NCBI RefSeq assembly: GCF_002264395.1
Contig: NZ_NFVA01000041.1
Span: forward strand, 1 to 58,787
Length of the DNA stretch: 58,787 nt
Direction: 5' to 3'
Source: Paenibacillus sp. VTT E-133291
Lineage (GTDB): Bacteria > Bacillota > Bacilli > Paenibacillales > Paenibacillaceae
The notes beneath the pieces were generated by a model, which saw only the letters and a program-made list of their open reading frames with translations, was not told the DNA's origin and ran no database searches. Every line of letters starts with the position of its first letter. Within the stretch, counting starts at the first letter, position 1. The position numbers and the translations under genes are program-made. This document shows positions 15,927-24,313 of this stretch, in pieces.

Positions 15927-16260
15927 TGCCGCCTCCTTGGGGAACGCCCCTCTTTCCTTGGATGATCCTTATGTTCTCAATATATTTACAGGAGAGCGGC
16001 AATAATCCTTATTTTTCAAAGTTCTGTAAAGTAAATGAGTGTTAGATATATTAATTCGTAACGATCTGCTGTACAATAACCGAATAATTAGATACAGATG
16101 ACCAAATGAACAGCAAAGGATGAGCGCTATGGATAAATCACTGATCGATTCCCTCAATATTACATTAATGTGAAATGCTATCCATTGTAATTCCTAGTAT
16201 TCCGATATACAATATAAAAAACACAAGCAACGCAGAACATAGAATACGGGGGAGAAACTT
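15927..16260. other. Intergenic region with a possible 14-residue micro-ORF
   Basis: This divergent spacer between the glycosyltransferase and the peptide-transporter operon holds the promoter listed at 16185-16213. A short frame at 16129-16173 encodes MDKSLIDSLNITLM, with AAAGGATGAG upstream at a usable distance. It could be a remnant of a decayed gene or a tiny peptide; nothing else supports translation. Confidence 0.3.
16185..16213 (+). promoter_or_regulatory. SigA-type promoter of the peptide-transporter operon
   Basis: TTGTAA at 16185-16190 and TACAAT at 16208-16213 are separated by exactly 17 bases, and lie about 47 bases before the ATG of the binding-protein gene. Confidence 0.65.
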
Positions 16261-17877
16261 ATGCGTAAAGGATTATCTGGAGTTATTACTTTGGTTTTGT
16301 TAACATTTTTGATTAGCGCGTGCTCCGGAGGGAATAACGCTGCTTCCACAAATACAAATCAGACGCCTACGGCTACTGAAGGAACGACGGCAAGCACTGA
16401 ACCTAAAGATGGCGGTAACTTGATTATTGGAGTCGCTGCTGATCCTGTTATTCTAAATCCGAACTATGCGGGTGACCGTGTCAGTCTTACAATTGACCAA
16501 GCACTCTATGCTCCACTGTTCCAAGTAAATGATGGTAAGAAGACCTTCTACTTGGCAGACAGCCTGACACTGTCAGAAGATAACCTGACTTATACTTTGA
16601 AGCTTAAAGATGGTCTTACATGGCATGACGGAGAAAAGCTTACTGCTGACGATGTCGTGTTCACGATTGATAGCATCCTCGATGAGAAGCAAAACAGCAT
16701 GTTGAGAGCAAACTTATTCATCGGTGATAAACCCGTTAAGGCAGTTAAGGTGGATGATCTGACTGTAGAGTTCAAGCTTCCGCAGGTCAGCCCAGCTTTT
16801 GAAGCTACACTAGTGCAAGTATTTCCGATTCCAAAGCATATCTTTGAGAATGAGACGGATCTAGAGAAAAGCACCAAGAATGCTAATCCTGTTGGATCTG
16901 GACCATTTAAATTTAAAGAATATAAAGCGGGCGAATATGTTACACTCGAGAGATTTGATAACTACTTCGGCGGCAAGCCACATCTTGATTCTGTAACGTA
17001 CCGGATTGCTAAAGATACGAATGCTGCGAATCTCGCACTTCAGAGTGGTGAGATCAACATTAAATATCTAGATCCGCAGGATGTTGGAACGATTGAAGCT
17101 TCGAACAATTTCGAGATCCTTCCTTATAGTGAAGGCCGATTGTCCTACCTGTTGTTTAATGCGAACAGCGATAGAGGCGCTCTTGCGAAAAAAGAAGTTC
17201 GTCAAGCCTTGTCTCTAGCACTAAACCGTGATGAAATCATTCAGGCTGCTTATACCTCTAGCGAATATGCTGACCCGGCGAAGTCATTCTTGACTCCGGA
17301 TGCATTGTTCTATACTAATGACGTACCTTCTTTCGATAATGATGTGGAAAAAGCGAAGGAGCTTCTGAAGTCAGCTGGAGTTAGCGATCTGAAATTGAGA
17401 TTGATTGTATCGAGCGGAAATAAAGCTCAGGAAGCCATTTCACTATACGTGCAGCAAAAGCTAAAGGCCATTGGCGCTGAAGTTGAACTGCAAAATATGG
17501 ATGCCTCGGCATATGGTCAGAAGTTCAGTGATATGAATTCAACAGATTTTGAACTTGCAATTGCAGGTTATATTATGGGTTACGATCCTGACGCTTACAG
17601 AATTTTGTATACTTCTACTGCTGATTCCAACTACTCGCATTATAATAATGCTGAGGTTGATAAGTTGTTCAATGAAGGTGCAGGAGAAGCAGATGTGACT
17701 AAACGTGGTGAGATCTATAAGAAGATCCAAGAAATCATTGCAGACGATGCACCGATTTATCCAATCGCTAATACTAAGACTATTGTAGCTGTCTCCAAGA
17801 ACTACGGCGGTCTTGAAGAAGCAGTCTTGAAGCCTGTCGTTATTTTTGAAGATTTATCGAAAATCTACCTTAAATAA
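16261..17877 (+). CDS. Oligopeptide ABC transporter, substrate-binding lipoprotein
   Basis: Extracytoplasmic lipoprotein of 538 residues in solute-binding family 5 (OppA/DppE/AppA type). It delivers oligopeptides, dipeptides or related ligands to the downstream permease pair. A signal peptide ends in the lipobox LISAC, with the lipidated Cys at residue 21, followed by a Thr/Asn-rich flexible tether. The mature part has family-5 landmarks such as YKLKDGLTWHDGEKLTADDV (as YTLKLKDGLTWHDG here) and the late segment YSHYNNAEVDKL. GGGGGAG precedes the ATG. A hairpin terminator follows the stop and probably keeps binding protein in excess over the membrane subunits. The exact peptide range cannot be told. 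Confidence 0.92.
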   Translation: MRKGLSGVITLVLLTFLISACSGGNNAASTNTNQTPTATEGTTASTEPKDGGNLIIGVAADPVILNPNYAGDRVSLTIDQALYAPLFQVNDGKKTFYLADSLTLSEDNLTYTLKLKDGLTWHDGEKLTADDVVFTIDSILDEKQNSMLRANLFIGDKPVKAVKVDDLTVEFKLPQVSPAFEATLVQVFPIPKHIFENETDLEKSTKNANPVGSGPFKFKEYKAGEYVTLERFDNYFGGKPHLDSVTYRIAKDTNAANLALQSGEINIKYLDPQDVGTIEASNNFEILPYSEGRLSYLLFNANSDRGALAKKEVRQALSLALNRDEIIQAAYTSSEYADPAKSFLTPDALFYTNDVPSFDNDVEKAKELLKSAGVSDLKLRLIVSSGNKAQEAISLYVQQKLKAIGAEVELQNMDASAYGQKFSDMNSTDFELAIAGYIMGYDPDAYRILYTSTADSNYSHYNNAEVDKLFNEGAGEADVTKRGEIYKKIQEIIADDAPIYPIANTKTIVAVSKNYGGLEEAVLKPVVIFEDLSKIYLK

Positions 17878-17884
17878 AAACGGG

Positions 17885-17917
17885 AAAAAGTAAGCTGGGT
17901 TATCCAGCTTACTTTTT
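17885..17917 (+). terminator. Attenuating terminator between binding-protein and permease genes
   Basis: AAAAAGTAAGCTGG (17885-17898) pairs with CCAGCTTACTTTTT (17904-17917), and the T run is part of the 3' arm. The next gene starts 30 bases later in the same operon, so partial read-through is expected. Confidence 0.82.
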
Positions 17918-17946
17918 TACCGATATAGAACTGGGAGAATAAACGT

Positions 17947-18897
17947 ATGAGACAACTTATCGTCCGAAGATTACTGCAAACCCTGCCGATGTTGTTTTTT
18001 GTTTCGGTTGTGTGCTTTGCGATGATTAAGCTGGCTCCGGGGGATCCGGTATTATCCTTCGTTACGCCGAATATGCACGCGGATGATATTGAACGCATCC
18101 GGCATAACCTTGGGCTGGATAAGCCAGCCTACATTCAATATTTTATATGGATCAAAGAAGTACTGCAGGGGAATTTCGGTTATTCCCTTGTGAATCATCA
18201 GCCCGTATTAGATCAAATTCTAGAACGTCTTCCTGCAACAGCAGGTTTGATGGGTTCGGCAATTGCGCTTGCTGTCTTGCTGGCGATCCCGATGGGACTG
18301 CTTGCTGGAGCAAATCGGAATCGTTGGGTGGATAAGCTGATTAATTTTATTTCCTATATCGGAATTTCTGTGCCTTTGTTCTGGCTCGCGATTTTATTGA
18401 TGTATTTATTCGCAATTAAGCTGCACTTGTTGCCCATTATGGGGATGCGTACGATTGGTGTAGAATCGGCGGTTGATGTGTTAAAGCATGGGATTTTGCC
18501 TTGTACGGTCCTTGCCTTTGGATTCTTGGCTAGCTATGTACGATATATCCGTTCCAGTACGATTGGACAGCTTAAAGAGGAATATGTACAAATTCAGTAT
18601 GCCTTTGGATCGAACAAAATCACCATCTTGTTCCGTCATGTAATGAAGCATGTGCTGCTTCCGGTGATTACATTGCTCGGGATGTCTATGGGCGATCTAG
18701 TAGCGGGTGCAATCGTGACGGAGACCGTATTTTCTTGGCCGGGAATTGGGTCCTTGGGGATGACTGCGGTTAAAGGGATGGATTACCCGGTAATTATGGG
18801 GATTACGCTGTTCTCTTCTTTAATGCTGATCATCGGCAACTTGGTCGCAGATATTCTATATAGCTTCGTGGACCCACGAATTAAATTAACGAGGTGA
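17947..18897 (+). CDS. Peptide ABC transporter permease, OppB/DppB type
   Basis: Inner-membrane permease of 316 residues with the typical opening RQLIVRRLLQTLPMLFFVSV and about six membrane helices. The EAA coupling loop for the ATPase is near residues 215-235 (YVQIQYAFGSNKITILFRHV). Family wording such as LAPGDPVLSF after the first helix and the ending VDPRIKL marks it as OppB/DppB rather than OppC. GGGAG lies upstream of the ATG. It follows the attenuator and is four bases ahead of the second permease. It forms the membrane channel with the OppC-like partner. Confidence 0.93.
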   Translation: MRQLIVRRLLQTLPMLFFVSVVCFAMIKLAPGDPVLSFVTPNMHADDIERIRHNLGLDKPAYIQYFIWIKEVLQGNFGYSLVNHQPVLDQILERLPATAGLMGSAIALAVLLAIPMGLLAGANRNRWVDKLINFISYIGISVPLFWLAILLMYLFAIKLHLLPIMGMRTIGVESAVDVLKHGILPCTVLAFGFLASYVRYIRSSTIGQLKEEYVQIQYAFGSNKITILFRHVMKHVLLPVITLLGMSMGDLVAGAIVTETVFSWPGIGSLGMTAVKGMDYPVIMGITLFSSLMLIIGNLVADILYSFVDPRIKLTR

Positions 18898-18901
18898 CCT
18901 C

Positions 18902-19747
18902 ATGAATCGCAGTAAATGGAAAAGTGTTGGAGATGAGCTATTTACGAACAAATTAGGCGCCCTTGCCCTCATTACTTTAATCATCTTCACACTAGGCTCT
19001 ATATTCGCTTTTTTATCTGGACATGATCCGAATGCAATGGATGTTCTGGCACGTCTGAAAGCACCGGGAGCCGATCACTGGTTCGGGACGGATGACTATG
19101 GCCGGGATTATTTTGCCCGCGCATTGTATGGTGGCCGGGTATCTCTATTAGTTGGTTTTGCTTCAATGATCATTGCTACTGGCATTGGTGTGACGGTGGG
19201 GGTAATCAGTGGATATTTTGGCGGGTGGATTGATAATCTATTGATGCGGATGCTTGATGTAGTAATGTCCATTCCGTCTTTCCTGGTTCTGCTGCTGCTC
19301 AGCGTATTTCTGAAGCCAAGTGTAGGAAACATCATTATCATCATTGCACTATTAATGTGGATGAACATTTCCCGTGTGATTCGAGCGGAGACGATGACGA
19401 TTAAAGAACGGGAATATGTACTTTATGCAAAAGCCTCCGGCCAGAGCAATTTCGGAATTATCTGGCGTCATATTCTTCCGGGGCTAGTGCCTGTTGTGAT
19501 TGTAGGGGCGACGAATAGCATCGCTTCGGCGATTATGATGGAGTCCTCCTTAAGTTTCCTTGGGTTCGGGGTGCAGCCGCCGAATGCTACATGGGGCAGT
19601 ATGCTAAATAACGCGCAGGGCTATATTGCTCAAGCGCCTTATCTGGCTTTATTCCCTGGGTTATTGATTCTATTAACGGTATTGAGCTTTAATGTTCTGG
19701 GCGATATTTTGCGGGTTGGCTTTGAACCAAAGCTGATCCGAAGATAG
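18902..19747 (+). CDS. Peptide ABC transporter permease, OppC/DppC type
   Basis: Second membrane subunit of 281 residues. It begins with one helix and an OppC-type periplasmic loop containing HWFGTDDYGRDYFAR, the family hallmark. Five more helices follow, with the EAA loop around REYVLYAKASGQSNFGIIWR and the closing segment LGDILRVGFEPKL. The start ATG is preceded by GAGGTGA at the end of the first permease gene, and the two are nearly contiguous. It pairs with the OppB-like protein to form the translocation pore. Confidence 0.93.
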   Translation: MNRSKWKSVGDELFTNKLGALALITLIIFTLGSIFAFLSGHDPNAMDVLARLKAPGADHWFGTDDYGRDYFARALYGGRVSLLVGFASMIIATGIGVTVGVISGYFGGWIDNLLMRMLDVVMSIPSFLVLLLLSVFLKPSVGNIIIIIALLMWMNISRVIRAETMTIKEREYVLYAKASGQSNFGIIWRHILPGLVPVVIVGATNSIASAIMMESSLSFLGFGVQPPNATWGSMLNNAQGYIAQAPYLALFPGLLILLTVLSFNVLGDILRVGFEPKLIRR

Positions 19748-19762
19748 GAGTGTGAAGACATC

Positions 19763-20782
19763 ATGACAGAACGGCTATTGTCTGTTGAGGATTTGAAGGT
19801 TTCCTTCCAAACCCGAGACGGAGAGAATCAAGCAGTTCGTGGCGTTAGCTTTCATATAGATGCTGGAGAAACCGTAGGGATTGTTGGTGAATCCGGAAGC
19901 GGGAAGAGTGTAACTGCGAAGGCGATTATGTCGTTAATTACACCTCCAGGTAAAATTATCGGTGGAAATATTCAATTTCGTGGTGAGAATTTATCTAATC
20001 TTTCGGAAAAAGAGTGGAGAAAGCTGCGCGGTAACCGCATAGCAATGGTGTTTCAGGACCCTATGACCTCTCTTAATCCTGTAAAAAAAATCGGCCAGCA
20101 GCTTACGGAAGTCATCCGTCGGCATCGGGGTTTAAATAAGCAAGAAGCGCTTAAAGAGGCGGCAAGCATCCTGCGTCAGGTAGGGATTAATAATCCTGAA
20201 CAGCGTCTACAGCAATATCCGCATGAATTCAGCGGCGGGATGCGCCAGCGGGTCATGATCGCCATGGCTCTTTCTTGTAAGCCAGAGCTATTGATTGCGG
20301 ATGAGCCGACGACTGCGCTCGATGTAACGATACAGGCGCAAATTCTCGATCTTTTTAAAGAGTTGAAAAATAATACTAGTACAGCCGTAGCGCTGATTAC
20401 CCATGACTTGGGTGTGGTCGCTCAGGTATGTACACGGGTTATCGTAATGTATGGTGGACTCGTGATGGAGGAAGGTACGGTAGAGGATATCTTTTATCGC
20501 CCACAGCATCCTTACACGAAAGGTCTGCTACGTTCGATTCCAAAACGCGAAGGCAAATCGCGGGAACGTCTGATTCCTATCGAAGGTACACCTCCGGATT
20601 TGTTGAATCCTCCTTCGGGCTGCCCATTTATGGAACGTTGCCCTAATGCTTTTGCCCATTGCAGTGAACGTCCTCCGGTTATCGAATTATCGCCCGGTCA
20701 CCGTTCAATGTGCTGGCTAGCAGACGGTATGCAGGAGACTCCAGCCGTAGCTGGTGTTGAAGGGAGCGGTTCGGTTGAGTGA
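19763..20782 (+). CDS. Peptide ABC transporter ATPase, OppD/DppD type
   Basis: Cytoplasmic ATPase of 339 residues. It has Walker A GESGSGKS near residue 42, signature FSGGMRQRVMIAMAL near 155 and Walker B LLIADEPTTALDVT. The C-terminal oligopeptide-transporter extension (about 260-325) contains a Cys cluster (CPFMERCPNAFAHC) that in OppD/DppD relatives can hold an iron-sulfur cluster. GGAGTG lies before the ATG. It overlaps the start of the second ATPase gene by eleven bases, suggesting coupled synthesis of a heterodimer. Confidence 0.93.
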   Translation: MTERLLSVEDLKVSFQTRDGENQAVRGVSFHIDAGETVGIVGESGSGKSVTAKAIMSLITPPGKIIGGNIQFRGENLSNLSEKEWRKLRGNRIAMVFQDPMTSLNPVKKIGQQLTEVIRRHRGLNKQEALKEAASILRQVGINNPEQRLQQYPHEFSGGMRQRVMIAMALSCKPELLIADEPTTALDVTIQAQILDLFKELKNNTSTAVALITHDLGVVAQVCTRVIVMYGGLVMEEGTVEDIFYRPQHPYTKGLLRSIPKREGKSRERLIPIEGTPPDLLNPPSGCPFMERCPNAFAHCSERPPVIELSPGHRSMCWLADGMQETPAVAGVEGSGSVE

Positions 20783-21692
20783 GAATAAGATTCTAGTGGA
20801 CGTAAATAATCTGAAAAAACATTTCTCCAAAGGCAAGGATATGTGGGGACGCGATACCTCTGTGCTTAAGGCGGTAGATGGCGTAAGCTTTCAGATACGC
20901 CAAGGTGAAACCTTTGGGCTGGTTGGAGAGTCAGGAAGCGGAAAGTCCACAGTTGGGCGCTGCTTGCTGCGATTATATGATTATACAGATGGTGAAGTGT
21001 CTTTTGACGGGCAGCCGCTCAGCAAGCTTGGAGAGAAGCAGCTAAAGCCTTTTCGCAGACGCATTCAGTCGATCTTTCAAGATCCCTATTCATCACTCAA
21101 TCCAAGTCTGAATGTACTTGATCTGATCAGTGAGCCTATGAAGATCCACGGCATCCACGAAGGTGACGAACGAAAAGAGGCTGTTGCGGCACTGCTGGAG
21201 AAGGTGGGTTTGAAAAGAGAACATCTGTACCGTTTCCCGCATGAATTCAGCGGCGGGCAACGCCAGCGGATTTCGATTGCCAGAGCCTTGTCTGTAAAAC
21301 CGGAATTTGTCGTATGTGATGAACCGATTTCAGCACTGGACGTCTCTGTTCAGGCTCAGGTAGTAAATATGCTGGAGGATTTGCAGTCCGAATTCGGGTT
21401 GACCTATCTTTTTGTCGCACATGATCTATCGATGGTACGGCATATTTCAGACCGGATCGGTGTGATGTATGGCGGTCGTCTAGTAGAGGTAGCTGAAAGT
21501 GATGAACTGTACGAGAATCCTATTCATCCTTATACGAAGGCACTGCTGTCTTCGATTTTGGAGACGGACCCTAGACGCGCTAATCAAAGAATTATTCTAG
21601 ATGGATATTCGCAAGAGTACGGCAGGGCTGAGACTTCTACACTTCAGGAAATAAGTCCGGGCCATTATGTTGCTTATGATTTCATGGAATAA
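20772..21692 (+). CDS. Peptide ABC transporter ATPase, OppF/DppF type
   Basis: Partner ATPase of 306 residues with Walker A GESGSGKST, the OppF-typical IFQDPYSSLNPSLNV, signature FSGGQRQRISIARAL and Walker B FVVCDEPISALDVS. The open frame reaches a TTG at 20754, but the TTG at 20772 lies nine bases after AAGGGAG and overlaps the end of the first ATPase gene. It encodes the natural beginning SENKILVDVNNLKK. The C-terminal Cys-rich extension seen in the first ATPase is shorter here and lacks the cluster. It completes the five-gene peptide importer. Confidence 0.92.
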   Translation, partial: RLSENKILVDVNNLKKHFSKGKDMWGRDTSVLKAVDGVSFQIRQGETFGLVGESGSGKSTVGRCLLRLYDYTDGEVSFDGQPLSKLGEKQLKPFRRRIQSIFQDPYSSLNPSLNVLDLISEPMKIHGIHEGDERKEAVAALLEKVGLKREHLYRFPHEFSGGQRQRISIARALSVKPEFVVCDEPISALDVSVQAQVVNMLEDLQSEFGLTYLFVAHDLSMVRHISDRIGVMYGGRLVEVAESDELYENPIHPYTKALLSSILETDPRRANQRIILDGYSQEYGRAETSTLQEISPGHYVAYDFME

Positions 21693-21726
21693 GTAGACTC
21701 TATATACAGGTAGGGGAGGAATCAGG

Positions 21727-22176
21727 ATGTCAGACAATTTGAACACAGTAAAGTTATCCCAGTGGGATGCTTTATTAATAGAATCACTTCGCGCCTTGGG
21801 CTGGTCCAATGAGGATATTATTCGTAAAGTAGCGGAGGGCGACTTGCCCGTTGACGAGAGTGAATACGAGTTTGATTATAAACAGCTGAGCACATTGCAG
21901 TCGGAGCAGCCGGAGCTGTTCGAGCAAGCGGTGAAGACAGGCTACCAGATCAAATACAACACGATTCGTGGCATTCGCAGCTGGATTTGGGTAGCTCTGG
22001 GCAAAGAGGCAGTTCTGGAGCTTGAAGAGGGCAAGGAAGCGGTTGAGGCGACTTTGACCGTGGCTGAAAAGGGACGTTTGGCATCGGTGTTATCCTTTGG
22101 TTGGCAGATCGAAGGCGAGACGAATGCTGCAGATGAAGATATAGCGGTTTACCGGGTTGCCCCGATTGGACGCTAA
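21727..22176 (+). CDS. Hypothetical soluble protein
   Basis: Unrecognised acidic protein of 149 residues without signal peptide or membrane segments. Residues 10-40 (WDALLIESLRALGWSNEDII) look like a short helical domain resembling a DNA- or protein-binding helix pair, but I cannot match it to a family. GGGGAGG lies well placed before the ATG. It follows the peptide transporter with a 34-base gap and no terminator, so it may be co-transcribed with it. A terminator ends the unit at 22193-22242. Confidence 0.7.
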   Translation: MSDNLNTVKLSQWDALLIESLRALGWSNEDIIRKVAEGDLPVDESEYEFDYKQLSTLQSEQPELFEQAVKTGYQIKYNTIRGIRSWIWVALGKEAVLELEEGKEAVEATLTVAEKGRLASVLSFGWQIEGETNAADEDIAVYRVAPIGR

Positions 22177-22192
22177 GCTAAATAACTACAGC

Positions 22193-22242
22193 AAAAAAAC
22201 GATTGATGCGTGGGAGGACTCCTTGTGCACAATCGTTTTTTT
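22193..22242. terminator. Bidirectional terminator between converging units
   Basis: AAAAAAACGATTG (22193-22205) pairs with CAATCGTTTTTTT (22230-22242). The A run on the left and the T run on the right let it stop both the plus-strand hypothetical gene and the minus-strand metallophosphoesterase operon. Confidence 0.88.
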
Positions 22243-22250
22243 ATTGAAAA

Positions 22251-23120
22251 TTATATTACGTTTACCGCTGGATAAGCTACCTCATATTGTGCAGCTTCAA
22301 TCCAGGTTCCTGTTTTGAAATCTCTGCCCCGGACAAGCACTTTATCTCTATACACTTCCACATAAAAGCCTTGGCTGCCTGTCTTATGCTTATCTTCATT
22401 CGTCCAAAGGTAGGCGACAGAAGCAGCATTAAACATCGTGGCGATTTCTCCTTGGCCAGGGAACATAGTGTTGTCCACCTCCAGCTCCCAATGGGTATGT
22501 CCAGTGAATAACAGGGCCTGAGGGTATCTTGAAAGAATCGCTTTTAATTCCTTATCTTGTGTAACCCCGTACCAATCTTGTGATTCCAGCGATCCAGCTA
22601 CGGTGTCTTTGAGTGGTTGGTGCAGGAATAGAAAGATCGGTTGATCGGGCGAAGATTGCTCTTCGAGCTTATGATCCAGCCAATCCAGCTGTGCAGAGGA
22701 AAGATCACAGAATTTGAGCAAGCCTTGTTCTGTCCCTAGAAAAATAAAGTGATAACCATTGATCCAGTGATCATGATAAGGCCCAGACATGCCAGTCTGC
22801 GAAGTATACATCCCTAAGCGTGACTCCCAATTTCCAAGGGCTACATCATGGTTCCCTAAGGTAAAGGTAATATTGGGCAAGTCAGCTTTGTACGGATGGA
22901 GAATACGAAGCATTTCTTCGTATTCCGCAGGGAATCCGTGGTCTGTGACATCACCGATATGCATAATCCCGCTACTGCCTTCTCCATGCGCTGCTATATC
23001 ACGGAGTGCCAGCTCAAAGTTAAGATTGTACTCATGATTTCGGTCAGCGGTGACATGGGTATCCGTGATGATTTGAAAAGTGACAACAGGTTTTTCCTCA
23101 GGTGTGATGTTCGTACTCAT
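22251..23120 (-). CDS. Calcineurin-type metallophosphoesterase
   Basis: Two-metal phosphoesterase of 289 residues, probably cytoplasmic because no signal peptide is present. The metal-binding motifs appear in order: TDTH (D20, H22), GDVTDHG, GNHDVALG, a histidine in FLHQP and GHTHWE. The architecture resembles class III phosphodiesterases such as GpdQ and cyclic-nucleotide phosphodiesterases, so phosphodiesters are plausible substrates. AAGGAGG precedes the ATG. It is the last gene of a minus-strand unit that begins with a UgpAEB-like transporter. That context suggests it hydrolyses an imported phosphodiester such as a glycerophosphodiester. The substrate is inference. Confidence 0.88.
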   Translation of the reverse strand: MSTNITPEEKPVVTFQIITDTHVTADRNHEYNLNFELALRDIAAHGEGSSGIMHIGDVTDHGFPAEYEEMLRILHPYKADLPNITFTLGNHDVALGNWESRLGMYTSQTGMSGPYHDHWINGYHFIFLGTEQGLLKFCDLSSAQLDWLDHKLEEQSSPDQPIFLFLHQPLKDTVAGSLESQDWYGVTQDKELKAILSRYPQALLFTGHTHWELEVDNTMFPGQGEIATMFNAASVAYLWTNEDKHKTGSQGFYVEVYRDKVLVRGRDFKTGTWIEAAQYEVAYPAVNVI

Positions 23121-23171
23121 GTTTAGGCATCCTCCTTGATCTATGAACCTATGAAATATTGTTGCTGTTCG

Positions 23172-23513
23172 CTAATGTGTCTTGCCGCTAATGTTCAGCC
23201 CTATGATCCCGGTAATGATAACGGCTATCCATAGCAGGGAGGATAGGGTTAGCTTTTCATCGAAAAAGAGGGCCCCTATGAAGGATATAAGGATAATTCC
23301 CGCCCCTGACCATATCGCATAAGCAACGCCTACCTTAATAGAGGTAAGGGCATAATTCAGAGAGGTGAAGCTGGCTCCATAGAACAGGAACATGAGCACG
23401 GAAGGCCAGAGCTGCGTGAACCCTTGAGATATTTTCATCGAGATGGTCCCTGAGAGCTCGAACACAATAGCTAGCGTCAGAAACATCCATGCCCATATTC
23501 CTTCTATTTTCAC
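23172..23513 (-). CDS. Small multidrug resistance (SMR) family transporter
   Basis: Four-helix membrane protein of 113 residues, the usual SMR length. The catalytic Glu of helix 1 is present in LAIVFELSGTISMKIS (near residue 19). The conserved YAIWSGAG of helix 3 is also there. SMR proteins work as dual-topology dimers and export cations, mostly quaternary ammonium compounds, in exchange for protons. The start is GTG, overlapping the TAG stop of the HAD gene (TAGTG), so the two are coupled. Its presence in an operon with a UgpAEB-like importer and a phosphoesterase hints that the exported cation is a by-product such as a quaternary amine. That link is inference. Confidence 0.88.
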   Translation of the reverse strand: MKIEGIWAWMFLTLAIVFELSGTISMKISQGFTQLWPSVLMFLFYGASFTSLNYALTSIKVGVAYAIWSGAGIILISFIGALFFDEKLTLSSLLWIAVIITGIIGLNISGKTH

Positions 23514-24307
23514 TAGGGAGTAACCTCGATTCTAAGCTCGGCATAAGATCTCACAATGAGATCTGCATCCGGGAGAATATGCGACGAAGCAATAATGTCT
23601 TCATTTTCAGAGATTCCTATGGCTAACTGTACGCCCGCTACTTTAGCCATTCGCATATCCCCATTAGTATCACCGATAACTGCTGTGTGCGCAGGTTCTA
23701 CGGCCAACCTTTCGCAGGCCAGTCGCACCATGTCAGGGAAAGGTTTACCCTGATCCACGAGGTCTGTTCCAATGACCTCAGAGAAATAGTGCCTTATACC
23801 GAGCCATTGAAGATGTTTCTCTGCGGCATCTGTTTCATCAGCGGTCACCACAGCGAGAGGGATGCCTGCACTCACACACTCATCAAGAAAACGATGAAGT
23901 CCGGGAAGCGAGTGAACAGGGCGTTTCTCTTCCAGCATAACATCCGCTTCCAGACGGCACTGATGAACAAGCTCCATGGACTCCGCCCAAGATAAACCTT
24001 GCAGATAACCTTGCCAAGACAGGATGGCATAGAGATCACTCATAGTTCCCATAGCCAGCGGTCCGTTGCGATCATAATCGGTAATGCTCCCCTGGGTATT
24101 GTGTACCGTTCCCATTAGTGCAGGGAGCTGTTCTTCTGTAATCTTTAGTCCTTTTTGCTTCATATACGCTGTGAATCTCTCTAAAAAATATTCGCCCCAG
24201 CTGCCCCAGAGGGATACGAACTGGAGCAGCGTACCATCCTTATCGAATAGAATAGCGGCTACAGCGTATCTGCCTTGTGGAGTGATGAGCTCAGACATAA
24301 GGTCCAC
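23513..24307 (-). CDS. HAD-superfamily hydrolase (phosphoglycolate-phosphatase-like)
   Basis: Haloacid-dehalogenase-type phosphatase of 264 residues. Motif I is FDKDGTLLQF, with the nucleophile Asp at 22 and the acid/base Asp at 24. Motif II is the Thr in VVTADET, motif III the Lys in QGKPFPDM, and motif IV GDTNGDMRMA. A helical cap domain lies between motifs I and II, as in phosphoglycolate and related sugar-phosphate phosphatases. It sits directly after the solute-binding lipoprotein and is coupled to the SMR gene. The likely role is release of phosphate from a small imported organophosphate, perhaps glycerol phosphate; this is inferred from context. Confidence 0.88.
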   Translation of the reverse strand: MDLMSELITPQGRYAVAAILFDKDGTLLQFVSLWGSWGEYFLERFTAYMKQKGLKITEEQLPALMGTVHNTQGSITDYDRNGPLAMGTMSDLYAILSWQGYLQGLSWAESMELVHQCRLEADVMLEEKRPVHSLPGLHRFLDECVSAGIPLAVVTADETDAAEKHLQWLGIRHYFSEVIGTDLVDQGKPFPDMVRLACERLAVEPAHTAVIGDTNGDMRMAKVAGVQLAIGISENEDIIASSHILPDADLIVRSYAELRIEVTP

Positions 24308-24313
24308 CGCCCT

